Of a stretch of 30,477 bases of DNA, positions 7,256 to 15,128 are shown one piece after another (positions within the stretch are counted from its first letter, which is position 1; each line of letters opens with the position of its first letter). The position numbers were made by a program, and so were the translations under genes. The stretch lies in NCBI GenBank assembly GCA_035639875.1, contig DASQXE010000075.1, forward strand, positions 1 through 30,477, in the 5' to 3' direction. The stretch is from JAIBJP01 sp035639875. GTDB lineage: Bacteria > Actinomycetota > Thermoleophilia > Gaiellales > Gaiellaceae. Below the pieces are notes generated by a model, which saw only the letters and a list, made by a program, of their open reading frames with translations, was not told the DNA's origin and did no database searches.

Positions 7256-8037
7256 CCGGGCTCGTCCTGGTCGACAAACCTGTCGGCCCGTCGTCGTTCG
7301 ACGTGGTCAAGCGCGTACGAGAGCGCTACGGGGTCAAGGCGGGCCACGCCGGAACGCTCGATCCGCTCGCGAGCGGGCTCCTGCTCGTCCTGCTTGGGCC
7401 CTCTACGCGCCTCGCCCGCTACCTCGTCGGGCTCGACAAGCGTTACGAGACCGAGCTTCGCCTCGGTCTCAGGACGACGACCGGGGACGGCGAGGGTGAG
7501 GTCGTCGAGGAGACCGGGGTGGCGAGCCTGGAGGCGATCGAGGGGCTCGAACGGGAGGTCGAGCTGGCGGTGCCGCGCGCCTCAGCGGTGAAGATCGAAG
7601 GCGAGCGCGCGTACCGCCTGCACCGGCGTGGAGTCGCCGTCGAGATGCCGACGCGTAGCTCCACGATTCATTCGTTGCGAGTGCGACGCTATGCGCCGCC
7701 GCTCGTCGAGCTCGAGCTGCACGTCTCCAGCGGGACGTACGTGCGCGCGATCGCGGACGCGCTCGGGGGGCATTGCCGCACGCTGCGACGAACGGCCGTT
7801 GGCCCATTTCGTGTCGAGGATGCGGACGACGAGCGTGTGCTACCCCCGCTCGCAGCCCTGGTGCACCTTCCCGAGCGACGCCTAAACGAGGAAGAGGCCG
7901 AGCTCGTTCGCACCGGCAGGCCGGTCAGCGGAAAGGGGAGGGGGCCCTTCGTGCTCTGGGACCAGCGAGGGCTCGTGGCGGTGGGCCAGGCGCGCGACGG
8001 CGTCATCCGGCCCGAGACCGTGTTGCCGCCCGCATGA
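7252..8037 (+). CDS. truB: tRNA pseudouridine(55) synthase TruB
   Basis: TruB converts U55 of tRNA to pseudouridine. The 261-residue product begins with TGLVLVDKPVGPSSFDVV and carries the catalytic Asp37 in GHAGTLDPLASG, followed by YETELRLGLRTTTGDGEGE and a C-terminal PUA-like portion. The start is TTG 7252, which forms a TTGA overlap with the stop of the preceding gene; no other start preserves the conserved N-terminus. The stop overlaps the ATG of the MFS gene (ATGA). Confidence 0.97.
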   Translation: MTGLVLVDKPVGPSSFDVVKRVRERYGVKAGHAGTLDPLASGLLLVLLGPSTRLARYLVGLDKRYETELRLGLRTTTGDGEGEVVEETGVASLEAIEGLEREVELAVPRASAVKIEGERAYRLHRRGVAVEMPTRSSTIHSLRVRRYAPPLVELELHVSSGTYVRAIADALGGHCRTLRRTAVGPFRVEDADDERVLPPLAALVHLPERRLNEEEAELVRTGRPVSGKGRGPFVLWDQRGLVAVGQARDGVIRPETVLPPA

Positions 8038-9269
8038 AGCTTCTCCGCGCGCGGAACTTCCGCAACTTCTGGCTCGCCGAGACGATCTCGCTCTTCGGTG
8101 ACCAGGTCACCCTGATCGCCCTCCCGCTCGCGGCCGTGCTCGTACTCGACGCGAGCCCGGTCGAGATGGGCTACCTCGGCGCCGCCGCGCTCATGCCGCA
8201 CCTGATCTTCTCGCTTCCCGCCGGCGTCTGGCTCGAACGAGTGGGGAGACGACGGCTCGTGATGATCGCGGCCGACCTCGCGCGCGCGGGCCTGATCGCG
8301 AGCATCCCGGTCGCCTTCTGGCTCGACAGCCTGACCTTCGCCCAGCTCTATGGCGTCGCGTTTCTCACCGGGTGCCTGGCGACGGGTTTCGACATCTCGC
8401 ACAGCACCCTGTTCGTGACGGTTACCGAGCGCGCGGAGTACGTCGATGCCAACGCGTGGCTCAACGGCAGCCGTGCCTTTTCGTTCGTCGCTGGCCCGAG
8501 CGTCGGCGGGATCCTTGTCCAGATCCTCACGGCGCCGGTTGCTCTCCTCGCGGATGCTGCCTCCTTTCTCGCGTCGGCGCTTTTTCTGGGGCGCGTGAAG
8601 GCGGCCGAGCCGCCGCTCGAGGAAAGCGTGGGCGGGATTCGCGCCCAACTCGGGCAGGGCGTGCGCTTCCTCGTCCGCAGCCCCATCCTCGGCCCCTCGC
8701 TGGCCTCGGCCGCGACGATGAACTTCTTCAACTTCGCCTTCGCCGCTCTCTTCATCCTCTATGCGACCCGCAACCTCGGCATACCACCGGGTACGCTCGG
8801 CCTCGTCCTCGGCGCGGGGGCAATCGGAGGACTCGTCGGAGCGTTCGTGGCCGGTCGCCTGGGCCGGCGGATCGGGCTCGGCCCGGCGTTCATGGTCGGG
8901 ATGATCCTCTTTCCGGCGCCCTTTTTGCTCGTCCCGTTGGCCGGCGGGCCACGGCCGGTGATCCTAGGCATGCTCTTCTCAGCCGAGTTCCTCTCGGGCG
9001 TGGGCGTCATGATCCTCGACATCAACGTGGGAGCGATGATGCTCGCGCTTACGCCGCACCGGCTGCGCTCACGCTTCACGGGCGCATTTCGCTTCGTCAA
9101 CTACGGCGTGCGCCCGCTCGGCTCGCTCGTAGGAGGTGCACTCGGAGCCACGATCGGAGTCCGACCGACGCTTTTCCTGACGGCGACGGCTGCTCTCGCG
9201 GGGATCCTCTGGCTCCTGCCTTCGCCTGTGCCGAGGCTCATCGAGCTTCCCGAGGAGGAGCCGGCGTGA
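8034..9269 (+). CDS. Major facilitator superfamily transporter (EntS/MFS_3-like)
   Basis: The 411-residue product is a polytopic membrane protein with about 10-12 hydrophobic segments and the MFS inter-helix basic loop (LERVGRRRLVM, near residues 64-74, after TM2). The start MKLLRARNFRNFWLAETISLFGDQ is typical of the MFS_3/EntS-like group of drug or siderophore exporters. Substrate cannot be predicted. It is inserted between truB and ribF with 4-base overlaps on both sides, so it is co-transcribed with the translation operon although its job is unrelated as far as can be seen. It could have been captured by this operon in the lineage. Confidence 0.88.
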   Translation: MKLLRARNFRNFWLAETISLFGDQVTLIALPLAAVLVLDASPVEMGYLGAAALMPHLIFSLPAGVWLERVGRRRLVMIAADLARAGLIASIPVAFWLDSLTFAQLYGVAFLTGCLATGFDISHSTLFVTVTERAEYVDANAWLNGSRAFSFVAGPSVGGILVQILTAPVALLADAASFLASALFLGRVKAAEPPLEESVGGIRAQLGQGVRFLVRSPILGPSLASAATMNFFNFAFAALFILYATRNLGIPPGTLGLVLGAGAIGGLVGAFVAGRLGRRIGLGPAFMVGMILFPAPFLLVPLAGGPRPVILGMLFSAEFLSGVGVMILDINVGAMMLALTPHRLRSRFTGAFRFVNYGVRPLGSLVGGALGATIGVRPTLFLTATAALAGILWLLPSPVPRLIELPEEEPA

Positions 9270-10132
9270 AGGTGGCCCGCGCGCCGGCCGAGCTCGAGCC
9301 TGCCGACCGCGCCGTTGCCATCGGCACCTTCGACGGGGTCCACCGAGGTCACCGGGCGGCGATCGAGGCCGCCAAGGGCGCCGGGCTCCGATCCACAGTC
9401 GTCACTTTCGACCCGCACCCGCGGCGCGTGCTCGGCTACGACGTCGAGCTCATCTCGACTCTCGAGCGGCGCATCGAGCTCATCGAGGAGATCGGGCCCG
9501 ATGAGCTCCTCGTGCTCGAGTTCACGCCCGAGCTGTCCCGCCGGGAGCCGGAGGAGTTCGTCCGCGACGTGCTCGAGCCGCTCGGAGCGCGCGTCGTCGT
9601 CGCAGCGGCGGATTTTCGATTCGGGAAGGGACGCCGCGGAGACGTCGACCTCCTCCGCGGTCTCGGGTTCGACGTGCGGCTGGTCCCGACCGCGGAAGGC
9701 GTCTCCTCGACCCGGGTCCGCGAGTTCCTGCGCGCCGGCGACGTAGCCGATGCCGCCGCGCTGCTCGGCCGGCCGCCGGAGGTCGAGGGACTCGTCGTCT
9801 CCGGCGACCAGCGCGGCGGAACGCTCGGGTTTCCGACAGCCAACATCGCCGTCGACCCGGGTCTCGTCGTTCCCGCCCATGGCATTTATGCCGGCGCTGC
9901 GGTGGGCCACCGGGTGGCCGCGTCGATCGGCGTCAACCCGCACTACGGCGGCACCGAGCGGCGGATCGAGGCGTTCTTGCTCGACTTCGAAGGCGATCTG
10001 TACGGCGAGCACCTGCGGCTCGAGCTCTGGAAGCGGTTGCGCGAAGAGCGGGCGTTCGCCAGCGAACAGGAGCTCGTGCGGCAGATCGCGCGCGACGTCG
10101 AGGCGGCTCGTCGCGCCGTCCCGCCTCCGTGA
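9266..10132 (+). CDS. ribF: Bifunctional riboflavin kinase / FAD synthetase
   Basis: RibF phosphorylates riboflavin to FMN and adenylylates FMN to FAD. The 288-residue product has the N-terminal FAD-synthetase domain with GTFDGVHRGH (about 19-28), FDPHP, DFRFGKGRRGD and EGVSSTRVREFL, then the C-terminal flavokinase domain with GTLGFPTANI and a conserved HGIYAG segment. The GTG at 9266 overlaps the MFS stop (GTGA). The truB-ribF order is common; here the MFS gene separates the two. It is the last gene of the long run that begins at rimP. Confidence 0.96.
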   Translation: MKVARAPAELEPADRAVAIGTFDGVHRGHRAAIEAAKGAGLRSTVVTFDPHPRRVLGYDVELISTLERRIELIEEIGPDELLVLEFTPELSRREPEEFVRDVLEPLGARVVVAAADFRFGKGRRGDVDLLRGLGFDVRLVPTAEGVSSTRVREFLRAGDVADAAALLGRPPEVEGLVVSGDQRGGTLGFPTANIAVDPGLVVPAHGIYAGAAVGHRVAASIGVNPHYGGTERRIEAFLLDFEGDLYGEHLRLELWKRLREERAFASEQELVRQIARDVEAARRAVPPP

Positions 10133-10174
10133 GGTAGCGCAAGTTTTGATCGGTTCGTGCGTCTTTAGTTAGCA

Positions 10175-10390
10175 ATGCACCGGCTTTCCGCAGTTTCGTC
10201 CGTACGCTGCCTCGGCTGCGGGACCCTGTACGCAAAACCGGAGCACGCAGGGACGGCCGAATCGAACCCTGGGTGTCCGACCTGCGGCTACGTCGGCTGG
10301 GTCCCGGACGACGACCAAATCACGGAAGAGCTCGAGCTGCTCCGCTCCGCCTTGGGTCCGCCGCCCCATCGCTTCTGGCAATCAGGCTGA
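10175..10390 (+). CDS. Zinc-ribbon microprotein
   Basis: The 71-residue product has two CxxC knuckles, Cys12-x2-Cys15 and Cys34-x2-Cys37 (in PGCPTCGYVGW), spaced as in a zinc ribbon, followed by an acidic helix (DDDQITEELELLRSAL). The motif is too regular for a chance frame. I do not know a function; such ribbons often bind nucleic acid or a protein partner. The ATG lies 42 bases after ribF with no clear ribosome site. The last 71 bases overlap the end of the convergent GGT-like gene, so both strands are coding at 10320-10390. Confidence 0.72.
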   Translation: MHRLSAVSSVRCLGCGTLYAKPEHAGTAESNPGCPTCGYVGWVPDDDQITEELELLRSALGPPPHRFWQSG

Positions 10391-11726
10391 CACCGCCGAA
10401 ATAGTGGTGGAGCTCGGCCCACCGCCGGACCTCGTACTCCGCCTCGAGCGCGGCCACGGCTTCCTCCTCGAATCCCGGCTCGAGATGGACGAGAGTGCCC
10501 GTCGAGTGCAGCCGCGGCCGGTCGACGGCGTCCTGGGGAGCGAAACCTTCGTCGAGCACGCCGGCCAGCACCTGGGCGAGGGCGGGGCGTAGGCGCGTTC
10601 CTCCGGCCGCGCCCGCGGCGAGCACCGGTCCGTCGTCGTCGAGCACGAGCGTGGGGGCCATCATGCTCTCCATCCTCTCGCCGGGCTCGAGCGGATTCAC
10701 GAGCAGATCGGCCTCCCCAAGCATGCTGTTCAGGTGCACGTCGAGGCCGGGAAGGTAGTCCCCCGAGCCGAGGCCGAGGCTCGTCGTGAGGACGCACGCG
10801 CTCCCGTCGGCGTCGGCCGTGACGAGGTTCGTCGTGTCGCCGAGCGCCTCTGCCTGGCCGCTATAGGGAAGCGCGACGAGCACGCGGGCCAGCGTGCTCA
10901 CCCGCTCGTCCGGAGAGGCGCCTCGCAAGCGCGGCAAGCGGCCCAGAACCTCGCCGAGCGAGGCGGTCAGCCCGCCTCGCGTGAGGATCCGGCTTCCCGC
11001 ATACGCGCTCTCAAGCGGCTCGAGCCAGAGCGGCTCGTACGCTTCGAGGTCTTGCTGCGTGACGAGGCCGCCGCGCTCGGCCATCAAATCGAGCAGGGCC
11101 TCCGACAGCGAGCCCTCGTAGAAGCTGCGGGCGCCCTCGGCGCGCAGGAGCTCGAGCATCCGAGCGAGCCCGGGCTGCTCGAGCCGGCACCCGGCCGTGA
11201 GGAGATGGCCACCGGGCGAGTAGATCCGGGCGCCCTCGCGCATCGTCATCACGGGCGAGAGCATGTCCAGGCAGGCAGCGTGGGCACGCGGCATCTCGAC
11301 GCCGTCGCGGGCGAGCGCGAGCGCGGGCTCGACGAGCCGCTCCCACGGCAGCCGCCCATGACGGCTCCAGAGCTCGTGGAGCCCTGCCGGCACGCCCGGA
11401 ACGGCGCAAGAGGCGATGCCGACGGCGTAGTGCACGAGCTCGTTCCCAAAGGGCACGCCGATGTCGATCAGCTTCACCTCGCGGCGGGCTTCCCCCAGCC
11501 CTGGGACGGTGACGAAGAAGTCGAGGAGAGCGGCTTTACCCGTTTGGCCGTCGTACCAGAGCGCGTGACCGCCGCCGGCGATGCCTGTCATGACCGTCTC
11601 GGCCACGCAGGAGGCGAGTGAGGCAGCCACCGCCGCATCCGCGGCCGTCCCGCCGTCCTCCAGAACGCCGAAACCCGCATCAGCAGTGGCCGGATGGCCC
11701 GCGGCGATCCCTGGGCGCAAGAGCAC
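10320..11726 (-). CDS. Gamma-glutamyltranspeptidase-like Ntn hydrolase
   Basis: The 468-residue product belongs to the GGT family, self-cleaving Ntn hydrolases whose small subunit starts with a Thr nucleophile. Visible family features are GVLEDGGTAADAAVAA (about 20-35), TGIAGGGHALWYDG, the cleavage/nucleophile site TTN at 298-300 followed by VTADADG, the MMAPTLVL strand and the oxyanion GAAGG loop. Two things are odd. No signal peptide precedes the fold, so it should be cytosolic. The Arg that binds the gamma-glutamyl carboxylate (normally in a D-F/S-R-E context) is replaced: the segment reads LLDFFVTVP. True GGT activity is therefore doubtful. The GTG at 11726 is preferred because the fold starts right there and a -10 box lies at leaderless spacing. 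Confidence 0.85.
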   Translation of the reverse strand: MLLRPGIAAGHPATADAGFGVLEDGGTAADAAVAASLASCVAETVMTGIAGGGHALWYDGQTGKAALLDFFVTVPGLGEARREVKLIDIGVPFGNELVHYAVGIASCAVPGVPAGLHELWSRHGRLPWERLVEPALALARDGVEMPRAHAACLDMLSPVMTMREGARIYSPGGHLLTAGCRLEQPGLARMLELLRAEGARSFYEGSLSEALLDLMAERGGLVTQQDLEAYEPLWLEPLESAYAGSRILTRGGLTASLGEVLGRLPRLRGASPDERVSTLARVLVALPYSGQAEALGDTTNLVTADADGSACVLTTSLGLGSGDYLPGLDVHLNSMLGEADLLVNPLEPGERMESMMAPTLVLDDDGPVLAAGAAGGTRLRPALAQVLAGVLDEGFAPQDAVDRPRLHSTGTLVHLEPGFEEEAVAALEAEYEVRRWAELHHYFGGVSLIARSDGAADPRRSGAARALP

Positions 11727-11732
11727 GTTTGC

Positions 11733-11739
11733 TAGCCTA
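11733..11739. promoter_or_regulatory. Overlapping divergent -10 elements for rpsO and the GGT-like gene
   Basis: The 7-base TAGCCTA reads TAGCCT on the plus strand, 7 bases before the rpsO ATG (11746), and TAGGCT on the minus strand, 7 bases before the GTG of the GGT-like gene (11726). Both fit TANNNT placed so that transcription would begin at or next to the start codon. No good -35 is seen for either. Only 19 bases separate the two start codons. Confidence 0.5.
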
Positions 11740-11745
11740 CGGCGG

Positions 11746-12015
11746 ATGGCGCTCACGAAAGAGGCCAAGCAAGAGGTGGTGTCGAGCCACGGGAAGAGCG
11801 ACGCGGACACGGGGTCTCCCCAGGTCCAGATTGGGTTGCTCTCGCGCCGGATCGAGAGCCTGACGGAGCATCTGCGGACGCACGGCAAGGATCATCACTC
11901 CCGCCGCGGACTGCTCAAGCTCGTCGGCCGTCGCCGTAGGCTCCTCAACTATCTGCAGAAAAGAGACCTGGAGGGCTACCGCCAGCTGATCAAGGACCTG
12001 GGCCTGCGCCGCTAG
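11746..12015 (+). CDS. rpsO: 30S ribosomal protein S15
   Basis: S15 binds the central domain of 16S rRNA and helps form the platform of the 30S subunit. The product is 89 residues, the standard length, with SDTGSPQVQIGLL-type sequence (DADTGSPQVQIGLLSRRI), the conserved HLRTHGKDHHSRRGLLKLVGRRRRLLNYL and the terminal YRQLIKDLGLRR. ATG 11746 has no ribosome site in the 19 bases before it, and a -10 box ends 7 bases upstream, so it is probably read from a leaderless transcript. pnp follows about 100 bases downstream, the classical rpsO-pnp pair. Confidence 0.98.
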   Translation: MALTKEAKQEVVSSHGKSDADTGSPQVQIGLLSRRIESLTEHLRTHGKDHHSRRGLLKLVGRRRRLLNYLQKRDLEGYRQLIKDLGLRR

Positions 12016-12044
12016 GACGAGAAGGCCGGAAGGCGCTGGTGGAA

Positions 12045-12079
12045 GTTTGAGGGAGCTCCGCCTCGGAGTTGCTTCAAAC
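12045..12079 (+). promoter_or_regulatory. Long leader hairpin between rpsO and pnp
   Basis: Bases 12045-12060 pair with 12064-12079 to form a 16-position stem (13 Watson-Crick pairs, two G-U pairs, one G-G mismatch) with a 3-base CCT loop. No T tract follows, so it is not a classical terminator. Its position 40 bases before the pnp ATG matches where E. coli carries the RNase III-cut hairpin used for PNPase autocontrol; equivalence is inference. Confidence 0.5.
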
Positions 12080-12118
12080 CTCCGCCCCCGCCTCCCGGCA
12101 GGAACGAGGAGGCAACAC

Positions 12119-14608
12119 ATGAGCATGATGGTTTCCGGCAACGCGCGCGTCGCGGCCCAGGTCGGCCGCGATGAGATCACCTTCGAGACGGGCAAGTTGG
12201 CCAAGCAGGCCGACGGCGCCGTGCTCGTCCGCGCGGGCGACACGATGGTCCTCGCCACTGCGCAGGGCCGGACCGAGGCGCGCGAGGGCGCGGACTTCTT
12301 CCCCCTGACGGTCGACGTCGAAGAGCGGATGTACGCCGCCGGGAAGATCCCCGGCGGTTTCTTCAAGCGCGAGGGACGCCCGACCGAGAAGGCGATTCTC
12401 ACCGCGCGCATGATCGACCGGCCGATCCGGCCCCTCTGGCCAAAGGGCTTCACGAACGAGGTGCAGGTCATCTGCACGACCCTGTCGGCCGACCTCATTA
12501 CGCCGTACGACATCCTCTGCCTGAACGGCGCCTCCGCGGCGCTGATGATCTCCCCGCTTCCGTTCCTCGGCCCGGTGGGGGCCGTGCGCATCGGGCGCAT
12601 CGACGGCGAGCTCGTCGTCAACCCGACGCTTCCGGAACTCGAGGAGGAGTCGACGCTCGACCTCGTCGTCGTCGGGACGAAGGAGGGCCTGACCATGGTC
12701 GAGGCGGGCGCCGACGAGATCCCCGAGGACCTGCTCCTCGAGGCGCTCGAGCTTGCGCACGGCGAGATCAGGCGACTCTGCGGGACGCAGGAGGAGCTCC
12801 GGCGCCAGGCAGGCAAGCCGAAATGGCTCGATCCCGAGCTGACGAAGGAGTTCCAGGACGAGTACGGCGACCGCATCCGCGAGCGAATCGCGCAGGTCGG
12901 CCTCCGCGAGGCGGCCCCGGTCCTCGAGGAGATCGTCGGCGAGCTCTGTCCGCCGCTGACGATGGATTCGTCCGAGGACGACATCATCCGCGAGACGCAG
13001 GTGCGTTCGAGCCTCGACCTCCTCCTCGAGCGACTTCGCCTCGAGGCAGTTTCCGGCCCGGTGCGGGCGCAGTTCGAGGACGACCTCCGCGCGCTCACCG
13101 AGGCCGAGCAGGACACGAAGGAGCTGAGGTCGGCCAAGCGGAGCCTCCTGTTCGACCGCATCATCGAGACGGTCGAGGTTCCGTTCCCGGTTGGGCCGGC
13201 GACCGTCGAGGGTGAGGCGCCGACGGTCAAGGATCCCCTTACGCGACAGTTCGTGAAGAAGGCCGCCGAGGCCATCTACAAGGAGCTCGTCCGCCGCAAG
13301 ATCGCGGTCGAGAAGCGCCGTCCGGACGGTCGCGGCACCGAGGAGATCCGGGCGATCGAGTGCGAGGTCGGCGTCTCGCCGCGCACGCATGGCTCCGCGC
13401 TCTTCACGCGCGGCCAGACGCAGATCATGACGCTCCTGACACTCGGAACGGCCAAGGAGGGACAGCGCATCGATGACCTCTCCCTCGAGCAGGAGCGCCG
13501 GTACATGCACCACTACAACTTCCCGCCCTACTCGGTCGGGGAGACGGGGTTCATGCGCGGGCCCAAGCGCCGCGACATCGGGCACGGCGCGCTCGCGCAG
13601 CGGGCGCTCGAGCCGATGATCCCGCCGCTCGAGGAGTTCCCGTACACGATCCGGCTTGTCTCCGAGACGCTCGAGTCGAACGGCTCGTCCTCCATGGGCT
13701 CCGTCTGTGGCTCCACGCTCGCGCTCATGGACGCGGGCGTGCCGATCAAGGCGCCGGTCGGCGGCATCGCCATGGGCCTCGTCAAGGAGGGCGACGACTA
13801 CGTCATCCTCACGGACATCCAGGGCGCCGAGGACCATCTCGGGGATATGGACTTCAAGGTGGCCGGTTCGCGTGAGGGCGTGACAGCGCTCCAGATGGAC
13901 ATCAAGATCACCGGCGTCACGCAGGAGATCATGCGGAGCGCGCTCGAGCAGGCCCGCCGCGCCCGGGAGTTCATCCTCGACAAGATGGCCGAGGCGATCC
14001 CCGAGTCGCGCTCGGAGCTCTCCGAGCACGCGCCGCGCATCACGACGGTCAAGATCGATCCGGAGCAGATTGGCCTGGTGATCGGGAAGGGCGGCGAGAC
14101 GATCCGCGCGCTCGAGACCGACCACGACGTCCAGATCGACATCGAGGAGGACGGGACAATCCTCATCTACGCCACCGACGGCCCGAAGGCCGAGGGCGCC
14201 ATCACCGCTATCAACGCGTTGACGAAGGAGCCGGAGGTCGGCGACGAATACACGGGCAAGGTCGTGAAAACGACGGACTTCGGCGCCTTCGTCGAGCTCA
14301 AGAAGGGCACCGACGGGCTACTCCACGTCTCGAACGTCGGCCCGGGGCGCGTCGCGCACATCGAGGACGTGATCTCCCGCGGCGACGTTCTCGACGTCAA
14401 GGTGCTCGAGGTGGACAAGGTCCGGGGCCGCATCGGGCTCAAGCTCATCGCCAAGCACGAGAACGGCGCGCTCGTCGAGCCGGAGGAGCTCATCGAGCGG
14501 GCCAAGGCCGCTCCTCCGCGGGAGCGCGCTGAGCGTTCCCGTGAAGGTGAGCGCCGCGGCGGGGGCCGCCGCGGCGGGCGCGACCGCGGGCCTAGGCGAG
14601 AAGGCTAG
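12119..14608 (+). CDS. pnp: Polyribonucleotide nucleotidyltransferase (PNPase)
   Basis: PNPase degrades RNA 3' to 5' by phosphorolysis and can add tails. The 829-residue product has RNase PH core 1 (about 10-145), a helical domain, RNase PH core 2 with PRTHGSALFTRGQTQ near 420 and the active-site acidic residues in GDMDFKVAG and QMDIKI near 577 and 592, a KH domain with GKGGET near 656, an S1 domain (about 707-775) and a basic Arg/Gly-rich tail. ATG 12119 follows GAGGAGG by 6 bases, a strong site. The helical linker before core 2 looks roughly 80 residues longer than in E. coli. An upstream in-frame TTG at 12047 is rejected because it lies within the leader hairpin. Confidence 0.97.
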   Translation: MSMMVSGNARVAAQVGRDEITFETGKLAKQADGAVLVRAGDTMVLATAQGRTEAREGADFFPLTVDVEERMYAAGKIPGGFFKREGRPTEKAILTARMIDRPIRPLWPKGFTNEVQVICTTLSADLITPYDILCLNGASAALMISPLPFLGPVGAVRIGRIDGELVVNPTLPELEEESTLDLVVVGTKEGLTMVEAGADEIPEDLLLEALELAHGEIRRLCGTQEELRRQAGKPKWLDPELTKEFQDEYGDRIRERIAQVGLREAAPVLEEIVGELCPPLTMDSSEDDIIRETQVRSSLDLLLERLRLEAVSGPVRAQFEDDLRALTEAEQDTKELRSAKRSLLFDRIIETVEVPFPVGPATVEGEAPTVKDPLTRQFVKKAAEAIYKELVRRKIAVEKRRPDGRGTEEIRAIECEVGVSPRTHGSALFTRGQTQIMTLLTLGTAKEGQRIDDLSLEQERRYMHHYNFPPYSVGETGFMRGPKRRDIGHGALAQRALEPMIPPLEEFPYTIRLVSETLESNGSSSMGSVCGSTLALMDAGVPIKAPVGGIAMGLVKEGDDYVILTDIQGAEDHLGDMDFKVAGSREGVTALQMDIKITGVTQEIMRSALEQARRAREFILDKMAEAIPESRSELSEHAPRITTVKIDPEQIGLVIGKGGETIRALETDHDVQIDIEEDGTILIYATDGPKAEGAITAINALTKEPEVGDEYTGKVVKTTDFGAFVELKKGTDGLLHVSNVGPGRVAHIEDVISRGDVLDVKVLEVDKVRGRIGLKLIAKHENGALVEPEELIERAKAAPPRERAERSREGERRGGGRRGGRDRGPRREG

Positions 14609-14616
14609 AACCGGAT

Positions 14617-15096
14617 CTAGGCGGTTCCGCCACTCCCTGCCTGGCGGAACCGCTCCGGCGCCTCGGCTCCGAGTGCCGGCGCGCCCTGGGCGCCCTCGTT
14701 CACGCAGACGTACGTCTCGAGCCACAACTCCTCGGTCTCTTCGTCGATCTCGCCCTCGGCGACGAGAAAACAGGTGTTCAGCCAGCGGTAGCGCTCGACC
14801 TCGGTCGTCAGCTCGATGCGCACCAAGATCGCTCTCCTATAGCCGGTCTCCGTGCTCTCGTGAACGCTTTGACCGTGGATCGAGAGCAGGATCTCTTCGC
14901 CGTCGTTCGTCGTGATGACGCCGCGTGCGTTGGGCGTCCAGACACCGTCTTGTCGGCGCCGAGGGTAATTCGCCCACATCGCCGTGCCCTCGATCTCGCC
15001 GCTGACCTCGCCGTCACCGTGGCCGTAACCAGCCCACTCCGACGTCTCGCCAAGGTCGCCGTAGGGTCGATGCCAGCTCGCATCGGCATACCGCAT
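14617..15096 (-). CDS. Small beta-rich protein, DUF3237-like
   Basis: The 159-residue product is rich in beta-strand-like stretches. Its order of motifs (GEVSGEIEGTAMWANY, then GVWTPNARGVITTNDGEEILLSIHG, then RYRWLNTCFLVAEGEID) resembles DUF3237 barrels, which carry a ligand-binding calycin-like fold of unknown function. No signal peptide is seen. I chose ATG 15096 because AGGA lies 6 bases upstream; GTG 15126, 2 bases after the upstream gene's stop, is the alternative and would add 10 residues. It probably shares a transcript with the membrane protein gene upstream of it (15129-15842). Confidence 0.7.
   Translation of the reverse strand: MRYADASWHRPYGDLGETSEWAGYGHGDGEVSGEIEGTAMWANYPRRRQDGVWTPNARGVITTNDGEEILLSIHGQSVHESTETGYRRAILVRIELTTEVERYRWLNTCFLVAEGEIDEETEELWLETYVCVNEGAQGAPALGAEAPERFRQAGSGGTA
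14621..14653. terminator. Perfect 12-bp hairpin at the pnp / DUF3237-like convergent junction
   Basis: GCGGTTCCGCCA (14621-14632) pairs exactly with TGGCGGAACCGC (14642-14653) around a 9-base loop. It lies 12 bases after the pnp stop and within the last codons of the convergent gene. No T tract follows on either strand, so it would be an atypical terminator or an RNA 3'-end stabiliser. Confidence 0.5.
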
Positions 15097-15128
15097 CGTG
15101 ATCCTGCAAAGCCGCTCGAGACGCACGA

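Noticed and set aside
12047..12118. Extended PNPase start at TTG 12047
   Set aside because: It lies in the leader hairpin; ATG 12119 has a strong GAGGAGG site and fits the family N-terminus.
12074..14125. Very long open frame antisense to pnp (683 codons)
   Set aside because: It mirrors the GC-biased codons of pnp on the other strand, is rich in Arg/Leu/Asp without any motif, and pnp is certain.
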